DNA of 14,040 bases, taken from positions 1 through 14,040 of the forward strand of contig JAJFTX010000189.1 in assembly GCA_021372715.1 (NCBI GenBank). Direction: 5' to 3'. The DNA comes from Methanobacterium sp. (lineage in GTDB: Archaea > Methanobacteriota > Methanobacteria > Methanobacteriales > Methanobacteriaceae). Below the pieces are notes generated by a model. That model had not been told where the DNA came from. It saw only the letters and a program-made list of their open reading frames with translations, and ran no database searches. Position 1 is the stretch's first letter. Every line of letters begins with the position of its first letter. Below are positions 6,735-13,647 of this stretch, in pieces. The position numbers were made by a program, and so were the translations under genes.

Positions 6735-7424
6735 ATGTATAACCTGGAATATGTAGTACCCTACGTGGTACTCCTAGTAGTGATAGGGATTATGGTATAT
6801 GCCAGAAAAGCTATTGATCTACTAGGATCCGTTTTTATGATCATCATGGGTGTGATCATAATTTTCGCCCCGGGTGCTGGTGTGAACTGGCTATTTTTAA
6901 TTTTCATATTCTTAATATTGGGACTGGCATTCACCCGATATAAACACCAGTATAAAAAAGAAATAAAGGTATATGAAGGTACCAGAACCATTAAAAATGT
7001 GGTTTCTAATGGTGTTGTACCCTTTATAATGGCTGCCTTCGGAAATTACGGAGGATTTATCGGTTCCATAGCCACCGCCACAGCCGATACAATGGCCAGT
7101 GAAGTGGGAGTAACCACCACACCAAGATTGATAACAACATTTAAAAAAGTCCCACCTGGAACTGACGGCGGAATATCTATCCCTGGAACTGCAGCAGGAA
7201 TCATAGGCGCTGGTTTAATAGGTGTTTCAGCTTATCTTTTAGGTATTTATCCAGAACTCTTAAAAACACTGGAGATTGCTGTTATTTCCGGAACGGTGGG
7301 TTGTTTTGTGGATAGTATTCTGGGAGCGGTGCTGGAATCTAAGAAATATTTAACAAATGAACATGTTAATCTAATAGCTACCGTATGCGGGGCTTTTATA
7401 GGCATTGGTTTGGGGTTGATTTAA
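6735..7424 (+). CDS. DUF92 / TIGR00297 family polytopic membrane protein
   Basis: This 229-residue integral membrane protein belongs to the DUF92 (COG1836, TIGR00297) family. The fingerprint is ATADTMASEVG (115-125) followed by PRLITTFKKVPPGTDGGIS (130-148). Hydrophobic stretches lie near 7-23, 29-46, 52-67, 92-113, 152-172, 181-199 and 212-229. The charged signature loop sits between them and is probably catalytic. Plant VTE6, a phytyl-phosphate kinase, belongs to this family, and related proteins are CTP-dependent polyprenol kinases. A role in phosphorylating an isoprenoid phosphate is therefore possible, but it is inference. It starts 11 bases after eS1 with only a weak TGGGA upstream, and its TAA is directly followed by the start of the next gene, so translation is probably coupled. 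Confidence 0.85.
   Translation: MYNLEYVVPYVVLLVVIGIMVYARKAIDLLGSVFMIIMGVIIIFAPGAGVNWLFLIFIFLILGLAFTRYKHQYKKEIKVYEGTRTIKNVVSNGVVPFIMAAFGNYGGFIGSIATATADTMASEVGVTTTPRLITTFKKVPPGTDGGISIPGTAAGIIGAGLIGVSAYLLGIYPELLKTLEIAVISGTVGCFVDSILGAVLESKKYLTNEHVNLIATVCGAFIGIGLGLI
7412..7420 (+). promoter_or_regulatory. Ribosome-binding site supporting the TTG start of apgM
   Basis: GGGGTTGAT lies four bases before the TTG at 7425 and resembles the archaeal GGTGAT Shine-Dalgarno element with one T inserted. It sits inside the last codons of the preceding gene. It favours TTG over the in-frame ATG at 7434, and the resulting N-terminus (MKGMIMVIDGMADRP) matches the family start. Confidence 0.55.
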
Positions 7425-8651
7425 TTGAAAGGAATGATAATGGTAATAGATGGAATGGCAGACCGGCCTTTGGAAGAATTAGGATATAAAACACCACTTG
7501 AAGCCGCTAAAACACCTAATATGGATAAATTAGCGAAAACAGGAATATGTGGAATAATGGATCCAATAAAACCAGGAATACGAGCAGGAAGTGATACTTC
7601 CCATATATCGATATTAGGGTATGATCCCTACCAGGTTTACACAGGTCGAGGGCCATTTGAAGCAGCAGGCGTTGGTGTAGATGTTCTAGAAGGAGACATA
7701 GCTTTTCGATGTAATTTCTCAACTGCTAATGATGATGGAATTATAATTGACCGGCGTGCTGGTCGGATCCGGGAAGGAACCGATGAACTAGCTGAAGCCA
7801 TAAATTCTATAACTCTGGAAGACAATACAGAGATAATATTTAAAGAATCAACTGGACATCGGGCTGTTCTGGTTTTAAGGGGTAAAAATTTATCCGACCA
7901 GGTAAGCGCTGCCGATCCTAAATATGACGGGAAGAAATGGACAAAAGTATTAGCTCTAGATGATTCTAAAGAGGCTCAAAAAACTGCTGGCATATTAAAT
8001 GAAGTAGTGGAAAAATCATACCAAATACTCAAAGACCATCCTCTTAATCAGAAAAGGCTAGAAAATGGTGAAAATCCAGCTAACATTATATTACCCCGGG
8101 GTGCGGGTGCTGTACCCCATGTTCAGGCATTTTCAGATAAATACGGTTTAAAAGGTGCGTGTATAGCTGAAACAGGTCTTATAAAAGGTATTGCGAAAAT
8201 TGTAGGTATGGATATCGTAGACATCGAAGGGGCAACAGGAGGTATTGACACCAATCTAGGAAATATAGTGCAGGGCATCCTGGATACATCATCTGAAGAT
8301 TATGATTTTCTTCTAATTAATATAGACGGTGCAGATGAGGCTGGTCATGACGGAAATACTAAAGACAAGTTAGAATTCATCCAAAAAGCAGATGAAGTTG
8401 TGGGTAAACTCAATGCCATGGAAGATTTCTATTTTATACTGACCGCTGATCATTCAACACCCATATCTGTAAAAGACCATACTGGTGACCCAGTACCCCT
8501 TGTAATTAACGGGCCTGAAATCAGGGTCGATGATGTAGAAAGTTTCAATGAACGCTCTGCATCCAAAGGTGGGCTGTGCAGAATCAGAGGATCAGATATC
8601 ATGAATATACTAATGGATCTTATGAACAAATCAACTAAATTTGGAGCATGA
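7425..8651 (+). CDS. apgM: 2,3-bisphosphoglycerate-independent phosphoglycerate mutase, archaeal type
   Basis: This enzyme interconverts 3- and 2-phosphoglycerate in gluconeogenesis and glycolysis and belongs to the alkaline-phosphatase superfamily. Older annotation called it phosphonopyruvate decarboxylase-related. The 408-residue length fits archaeal ApgM. Metal and catalytic landmarks are D9 in VIDGMADRP, S56 (probable phospho-serine) in AGSDTSH, H308 in EAGHDGN, D342/H343 in TADHSTP, and H352/D355 in HTGDP. The start is TTG, directly after the TAA of the membrane-protein gene, with a GGGGTTGAT site. Its end overlaps the glmM start by four bases (ATGA), so the two are probably translationally coupled. 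No motif is missing. Confidence 0.94.
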   Translation: MKGMIMVIDGMADRPLEELGYKTPLEAAKTPNMDKLAKTGICGIMDPIKPGIRAGSDTSHISILGYDPYQVYTGRGPFEAAGVGVDVLEGDIAFRCNFSTANDDGIIIDRRAGRIREGTDELAEAINSITLEDNTEIIFKESTGHRAVLVLRGKNLSDQVSAADPKYDGKKWTKVLALDDSKEAQKTAGILNEVVEKSYQILKDHPLNQKRLENGENPANIILPRGAGAVPHVQAFSDKYGLKGACIAETGLIKGIAKIVGMDIVDIEGATGGIDTNLGNIVQGILDTSSEDYDFLLINIDGADEAGHDGNTKDKLEFIQKADEVVGKLNAMEDFYFILTADHSTPISVKDHTGDPVPLVINGPEIRVDDVESFNERSASKGGLCRIRGSDIMNILMDLMNKSTKFGA

Positions 8652-10015
8652 ACCATATGGATTCCGATGATCATAAACCCCAGAGACTTTTCGGAACTTC
8701 CGGTATCCGTGGGAAAATTGGCTATGCTATCACTAGTGAATTAGCGCTTAAAATGGGTCGAGCCCTATCCACCCTTCTTGGACCTGGATGCAGAGTGGTG
8801 GTGGGCTATGATAGCAGAACTACCAATCAGATGCTGGAAAAAGCATTATCCGCAGGTATATTGGAAGGAGGGTGTGATGTATTGCTTTTAGGACTGGCAC
8901 CTACTCCTCTTGTGGGCTATGCCACCAAGAAAATGGGTGCCGATGCAGGGGTGATGATCACTGCATCTCATAATCCTCCCCAGGACAATGGTCTGAAGGT
9001 TTGGAATAGCAATGGGATGGCTTATCGGCCCCATCAGGAAAAAGCTCTCGAAGAGATAATATTCAAAGAAAAATTCTCCCTTGCCCCATGGGACAGCATA
9101 GGGGAAGTAAAAGACATAAAAAACATATCACAAAGATATATCAATGATTTAATTGATTTTGTGAAATTAGAACCCGGTTTAAAGGTAGTGGTAGATTGTG
9201 CCAACGGTGCAGCCTCCTATATTTCACCATTTTTACTGAGAAAAGCCGGATGTGATGTTATAACACTCAACTCTCAGCCTGATGGTTTTTTCCCGGGTAG
9301 GATGCCTGAGCCATCAGCGGCTAATTTACAGGATTTGATGAAAATGGTAAAAGCCACCCATGCTGATATAGGAATTGCCCATGATGGTGACGCTGATCGG
9401 ATGGTAGCGGTAGATGAAAATGGTGAATTCGCTGATTTTGACAAATTACTATCATTAATGGCAAGTGAAATAGGAGGATGTGTAGTTACTACTGTTGATG
9501 CATCAAGCTCTATAGATATGGCCCTTAAAGGTAAAGGAAATGTAATACGAACTAAAGTAGGTGATGTTCACGTTGCATATGCCATTGCAAAATATAAAGC
9601 TTCATTCGGTGGAGAACCATCAGGTACTTGGATCCATCCTGACTTCTGCATGTGCCCCGATGGTATACTATCCGCCCTCAAATTAATAGCCTTAGTTAAG
9701 AACAAAGGACCATTATCCAAGCTTTTAAATGATATACCTAGTTTTCCCACCATGAGAGAAGTTATAAATTGCCAGGAATCACAGAAAAATAAAATTATGA
9801 AAAAAACTAGAGAGGAGTTCCCTCATCTTTTTTCAGATGTATGCGAGTCTAATTTAAAAGATGGAGTTAGATTATCCCTTGAAAATGGGAGTTGGGTTTT
9901 AATAAGACCATCCGGAACAGAATCATATATAAGAATAACTTTAGGTGGTAAAACCAGCGCAGAAGCCCAGAAAATTATGGATAAGTCCAAGAATTTCTTA
10001 GGAGATTTACTATGA
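8648..10015 (+). CDS. glmM: Phosphoglucosamine mutase (alpha-D-phosphohexomutase family)
   Basis: This enzyme should convert glucosamine-6-phosphate to glucosamine-1-phosphate on the way to UDP-GlcNAc. The phosphohexomutase landmarks appear in order: LFGTSGIRG near the N-terminus, the phospho-serine S107 in TASHNPPQDNG, the Mg-binding DGDADR (246-251), the sugar-binding GGEPSG loop, and the phosphate-binding RPSGTESYIR near the C-terminus. The 455-residue length is typical. The family also includes phosphomannomutases; the GlmM call rests mainly on the adjacent GlmU-like gene, which would use its product. The ATG at 8648 overlaps the preceding stop. GGAG at 8643-8646 is only one base from it but ten from an in-frame ATG at 8657, so the protein may begin three residues later. 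The end overlaps the next gene by four bases. Confidence 0.9.
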   Translation: MNHMDSDDHKPQRLFGTSGIRGKIGYAITSELALKMGRALSTLLGPGCRVVVGYDSRTTNQMLEKALSAGILEGGCDVLLLGLAPTPLVGYATKKMGADAGVMITASHNPPQDNGLKVWNSNGMAYRPHQEKALEEIIFKEKFSLAPWDSIGEVKDIKNISQRYINDLIDFVKLEPGLKVVVDCANGAASYISPFLLRKAGCDVITLNSQPDGFFPGRMPEPSAANLQDLMKMVKATHADIGIAHDGDADRMVAVDENGEFADFDKLLSLMASEIGGCVVTTVDASSSIDMALKGKGNVIRTKVGDVHVAYAIAKYKASFGGEPSGTWIHPDFCMCPDGILSALKLIALVKNKGPLSKLLNDIPSFPTMREVINCQESQKNKIMKKTREEFPHLFSDVCESNLKDGVRLSLENGSWVLIRPSGTESYIRITLGGKTSAEAQKIMDKSKNFLGDLL

Positions 10016-11286
10016 AGGGAGTTATTTTAACTGCTGGTGAGGGTACCAGAATGCGTCCTCTTACATTAAGTAGACCTAAAACCATGGTTGCTGTGGGTGG
10101 TAAACCAATTTTGCAGTATAACATAGAGGCTTTGAAGGATGCTGGCATCGAAGATATTACCCTAATAGTAGGTTACCATGAAGAGATCATAAAAAATTTC
10201 TTTAAGGACGGAACAGATTTTGGAGTCAATATTAGTTACATTACCCAGAATGAAAGATTAGGAACAGCCCATGCAATTGGAAAACTGGAAGGAACATTTA
10301 AAGGAGCATTTATAATCCTAAACGGAGACATAATAGTAGATTCACAATTAATTAAAGACCTAATAATTAAATACCAATCAGCAGATGCTCGTTCAATATT
10401 AACTTTAACTCAAGTAGATGATCCTACTCCCTTCGGGGTGGTGGAACTGGAAGGAGATAAAATAATAAATTTAGTGGAAAAACCAGACCCCGGGGAGGCT
10501 CCCAGTAATCTAATCAATGCTGGAATATATCTTTTTGATGAAAACATCTTCTGGGCAATTGGAAAGACAGATAAATCTTCTCGAGGAGAATATGAAATAA
10601 CTGACTCCATTAAAATCCAAATAACCCATAATGAAACTGTTTTAGGCTTAAAATCCAAGGACAGATGGGTTGATATTGGCCGGCCCTGGGAAATTTTGGA
10701 TGTTAATGAACATTACCTTGATCATATGGAATCTGAAATCCAGGGAGTGGTGGAAGAAGGAGTAACCATTAATGGTCCCATTTTCCTGGGGAAAAATAGC
10801 ATCATCAGATCCGGATCCTATATTATGGGCCCGGTGCGTATTGGTGATAATTGCGATATAGGTCCTAATTCGTTTCTAAGAAAACACACCTGCCTTGGTA
10901 ATGAAGTAAGAATTGGAAACGCTGTTGAAATTAAAAATTCCATTGTGATGGACGGTACCAACATCAACCATCTTTCTTATGTAGGAGATTCCATTATAGG
11001 AGCCAATTGTAATATTGCAGCCGGAACGAACATAGCCAATCTCCGATTTGATGATGGTAATATTAAGTTAACAGTTAAAGGGAATAGAATCGACTCAGGA
11101 AGGCGGAAATTAGGTGTGATATTCGCCGACGGTGTTAAAACAGGCATCAATACCAGCTTCAACCCCGGTGTAAAGGTAGGTTTAAATTCCAGAATAGGTG
11201 CTGGGGCCATAATCAGTAAAGATATACCGTCCTATAAGATTATAATGCCTGAACAACAGCATATAATTTTAAATAATGGAAAATAA
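10012..11286 (+). CDS. glmU: Bifunctional sugar-1-phosphate nucleotidylyltransferase/acetyltransferase, GlmU-like
   Basis: This fused enzyme should acetylate glucosamine-1-phosphate and join the product to UTP, giving UDP-GlcNAc. The N-terminal nucleotidylyltransferase (about 1-230) shows AGEGTRMRPLT (8-18), K23, NGDIIVD (104-110) with metal-binding D106, EKPDPG (156-161) and NAGIYLF (169-175). The C-terminal half (about 245-424) is a left-handed beta-helix of hexapeptide repeats. It resembles Sulfolobus ST0452 and Methanocaldococcus MJ1101 rather than bacterial GlmU. From memory of ST0452, H308, Y311, N331 and K340 align with H320, Y323, N343 and K352 here, while the position of its K337 is G349. 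Amino-sugar preference may thus differ. The four-base overlap with glmM supports a shared pathway. Feeding pseudomurein is inference from the host. Confidence 0.9.
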   Translation: MKGVILTAGEGTRMRPLTLSRPKTMVAVGGKPILQYNIEALKDAGIEDITLIVGYHEEIIKNFFKDGTDFGVNISYITQNERLGTAHAIGKLEGTFKGAFIILNGDIIVDSQLIKDLIIKYQSADARSILTLTQVDDPTPFGVVELEGDKIINLVEKPDPGEAPSNLINAGIYLFDENIFWAIGKTDKSSRGEYEITDSIKIQITHNETVLGLKSKDRWVDIGRPWEILDVNEHYLDHMESEIQGVVEEGVTINGPIFLGKNSIIRSGSYIMGPVRIGDNCDIGPNSFLRKHTCLGNEVRIGNAVEIKNSIVMDGTNINHLSYVGDSIIGANCNIAAGTNIANLRFDDGNIKLTVKGNRIDSGRRKLGVIFADGVKTGINTSFNPGVKVGLNSRIGAGAIISKDIPSYKIIMPEQQHIILNNGK

Positions 11287-11325
11287 CTCAATTTTTATTA
11301 ACCAATACAATAAAAATCAGGAAAA

Positions 11326-11799
11326 ATGATACACCCCCAAGTTAGAATATTCAAGGGCGCTAGGATACTTGGTACAGTTCACATAGCCAAACAATCATCC
11401 GTATGGTATAATGCTGTTATACGGGGAGATATTGAAGACATAACTATAGGAAAATATTCCAACATTCAAGATAATTGCGTACTCCATACTTCTAAAGGTT
11501 TCCCAATAGATATGGGTAGCTATGTTTCTGTGGGGCACGCTGCAGTTTTACACGGAACCATTATAGAAGATAACTGCCTAATTGGGATGAATTCTACCTT
11601 ATTAAACGGCAGTCATATCGGTCAAAACAGCATAATAGGGGCAGGTGCTGTAATCACGGAAGGTAAGAAGTTTCCAGAAGGAAGCCTAATATTGGGCGTG
11701 CCTGGAAAACTAATCCGAAAATTAAAACCCCAAGAAATAAAATCAATAAAAGCTAACGCTCTCCGCTATGCTGTAATGGCCAGTGAAAATAATGATTAA
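11326..11799 (+). CDS. Gamma-class carbonic anhydrase-like left-handed beta-helix protein
   Basis: This 157-residue hexapeptide-repeat protein belongs to the gamma carbonic anhydrase/YrdA group, formerly called ferripyochelin-binding. The probable zinc ligands are H54 (VLHTS), H71 and H76 (VGHAAVLHG), with R33, D35, N46 and Q48 matching conserved Cam residues. It lacks the long acidic loop with the proton-shuttle glutamate of Methanosarcina Cam and so resembles CamH and bacterial paralogues, many of which show weak or no hydration activity. It lacks a signal peptide, so it is cytoplasmic. A weak CAGGA (11318-11322) precedes the ATG by three bases; the gap after glmU is 39 bases. CO2/bicarbonate conversion is possible; an acyltransferase or chaperone-like role is not excluded. 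Confidence 0.87.
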   Translation: MIHPQVRIFKGARILGTVHIAKQSSVWYNAVIRGDIEDITIGKYSNIQDNCVLHTSKGFPIDMGSYVSVGHAAVLHGTIIEDNCLIGMNSTLLNGSHIGQNSIIGAGAVITEGKKFPEGSLILGVPGKLIRKLKPQEIKSIKANALRYAVMASENND

Positions 11800-11820
11800 A
11801 AAAAGAAGTTGATGATGACT

Positions 11821-12918
11821 ATGAAAATAAAAAAAGTGGTTGAAGAGCTCGATCCATACGTTCCAGGCCGATCCATAAAGGAAATAGCCAGAGATTATAA
11901 TTTGAATCCAGATGAGATTATTAAACTTGGTTCTAATGAAAATCCATTAGGAACATCTTCTAAAGCTGTAGATGCAGTAATTAATGATCTTAAATTAATG
12001 TATAGATATCCTGAATCTGATTTAAAAGGATTAACCAGTTCAATTGCTTCATATTCTGGTGTTTCAACAGAACAGGTGATTATAGGGGGTGATGGTGCTG
12101 ATGAGATACTAGATGTTCTGGGAAAAACATTGATTGACCCCGGAGATGAATTCATCGTAACCCTACCAACTTATACTTACTATGAATTCACCTTTAAAAT
12201 CCATGGAGCAGTGCCAGTATATGCTAAATGGAATATGCCTGAAAATAAGGTGAATATAGATTCTATACTGAATTCTATTACGTCTCGAACTAAAATAATC
12301 TTCTTGTGCACCCCTAACAATCCTACCGGAGGAATCATAGAAAAAGGTGATATTAAAACTATACTGGAAAGTACGGATTCACTGGTGGTGGTGGATGAAG
12401 CTTACTTTGAATTTTCCGGAGAGAATAATGTAGATCTGCTGAAGGATTATGATAATCTGTTCATCCTACGTACTTTTTCAAAGGTAATGGGATTGGCCGG
12501 AATGAGAATCGGCTATGGTCTGGGTAACTCCCAATTAATTAGCTACATGAAACGAGTTAAACCCGTTTTCAGCCTCACTAGACTCTCCCAAATAGCAGCA
12601 TATGCAACATTGACAGATACAGAATACATTACAGAATCAATCAGTGTTTCAATTGAAAGTCGTGATTATCTATACCGTGAATTATCTAAAATACCTGAAT
12701 TAGATGTTTATGAATCAAAGGCAAATTATTTACTGGCAGATATCCGCAGAACAGGTATGAATTCTCCTTTAATATGTGAAAAATTGTTAGAAAGAGGAAT
12801 TATAGTTAGAGACTGCCGATCATTCCGTGGACTGGACGATTACTGGATCAGGATCAGTGTGGGCACGTTGGAAGAAGATGAGAAGTTCATAAATGTTTTA
12901 AAACAAATAATTGGATGA
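11821..12918 (+). CDS. hisC: Histidinol-phosphate aminotransferase
   Basis: This PLP fold-type I aminotransferase makes histidinol phosphate from imidazole-acetol phosphate and glutamate in histidine synthesis. From the ATG at 11821 the protein has 365 residues, normal for HisC. Landmarks are SNENP (38-42), NNPTGG (166-171), DEAYFEF (192-198), the Schiff-base K221 in TFSKVMG, R229 in GMRIGYG and the carboxylate-binding R344 in WIRIS. The frame is also open to TTG 11809, ATG 11812 and ATG 11815. I prefer 11821 because it gives the family-like beginning MKIKKVVEELDPYVPGRS and leaves a TGAT-containing stretch at about the right spacing. No other histidine gene is in view, which is common in archaea. 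Five bases separate it from the next gene. Confidence 0.93.
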   Translation: MKIKKVVEELDPYVPGRSIKEIARDYNLNPDEIIKLGSNENPLGTSSKAVDAVINDLKLMYRYPESDLKGLTSSIASYSGVSTEQVIIGGDGADEILDVLGKTLIDPGDEFIVTLPTYTYYEFTFKIHGAVPVYAKWNMPENKVNIDSILNSITSRTKIIFLCTPNNPTGGIIEKGDIKTILESTDSLVVVDEAYFEFSGENNVDLLKDYDNLFILRTFSKVMGLAGMRIGYGLGNSQLISYMKRVKPVFSLTRLSQIAAYATLTDTEYITESISVSIESRDYLYRELSKIPELDVYESKANYLLADIRRTGMNSPLICEKLLERGIIVRDCRSFRGLDDYWIRISVGTLEEDEKFINVLKQIIG

Positions 12919-12923
12919 CATAA

Positions 12924-13628
12924 ATGATAATCGGTGGCATGCTGGTTTCTACAGTAGAATATCCGGGATATATATCCTTGGTGATTTTTACAGGAGGATG
13001 TCTTCTCAGATGTCCCTATTGCCATAATCCCGAACTTATAACTGGTGGAGAGCAGGTTAATATACAGGAGATTAAAGAGGAGATTGATGATTCCCAGGAA
13101 TTCATTGACAGTCTGGTTCTAACAGGAGGAGAACCATTAATCCAGTATGATGAACTTGAAGAAATAGTGAAGTATGCAAAAGTATCCGGGTTAAAGGTTA
13201 AACTAGATACTAACGGATGTTATCCTGAAAGACTGAAGAAAATCATTAAGTATATAGATTACGTAGCACTGGATATTAAAGCTCCCTTCAATTTATACGA
13301 AAAAATAATCGGAGCAGCTATAGGAGAAAAAGTAGAAAACAGCATGAAAATTGTTAATAATTCCCTTAACACCTTTCTAGAATGCAGAACCACCTATGTA
13401 CCTGGACTTCTCAATAAAGAGCATATTTTGAATATTTCAAAAAATATAACATGTAATCTATATACTATTCAACAATTCAGAAACCGAGTTGTTTTAGATG
13501 ATAAATTAAAGCAAACACCCAATCCAACAAGAAATGAATTAATGGATATAGCTTTAGATGTAAAACCATATGTAAACAAATTGATTATTAAAACTAGTGA
13601 ATTTGGAAATGAGATTATAAATAAATAA
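12924..13628 (+). CDS. nrdG: Radical SAM anaerobic ribonucleotide reductase-activating protein, NrdG2-like
   Basis: This is a radical SAM activase that should install the glycyl radical on class III ribonucleotide reductase (NrdD), needed for anaerobic dNTP synthesis. The 4Fe-4S cluster cysteines C26, C30 and C33 lie in GGCLLRCPYCHNPEL (CX3CX2C), and the SAM-binding GGE is at 68-70 in LTGGEPL. The N-terminus (GG..ST.EYPG.ISLVIFT) follows the NrdG2/TIGR02495 pattern. The length of 234 fits. GGATGA at 12913-12918, partly inside hisC, is a plausible ribosome-binding site. NrdD itself is not in the window. The related pyruvate formate-lyase activases share this architecture, and older archaeal annotation used that name, so the partner is not proven. 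Confidence 0.87.
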   Translation: MIIGGMLVSTVEYPGYISLVIFTGGCLLRCPYCHNPELITGGEQVNIQEIKEEIDDSQEFIDSLVLTGGEPLIQYDELEEIVKYAKVSGLKVKLDTNGCYPERLKKIIKYIDYVALDIKAPFNLYEKIIGAAIGEKVENSMKIVNNSLNTFLECRTTYVPGLLNKEHILNISKNITCNLYTIQQFRNRVVLDDKLKQTPNPTRNELMDIALDVKPYVNKLIIKTSEFGNEIINK

Positions 13629-13636
13629 ATTATATT

Positions 13637-13642
13637 GGAGGG
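13637..13642 (+). promoter_or_regulatory. Perfect ribosome-binding site pointing to an ATA start
   Basis: GGAGGG lies five bases before ATA at 13648-13650. No ATG, GTG or TTG stands at a suitable distance in the reading frame that encodes the downstream ASCH-like protein. This site is the main reason to place the start of that gene at the ATA. Confidence 0.6.
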
Positions 13643-13647
13643 TCTCT

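Noticed and set aside
11281..11325. Internal promoter before the gamma-carbonic-anhydrase gene
   Set aside because: The gap is AT-rich (ATTTTTATTA) and could hold a TATA box, but it is short and unsupported by spacing; left as operon spacer.
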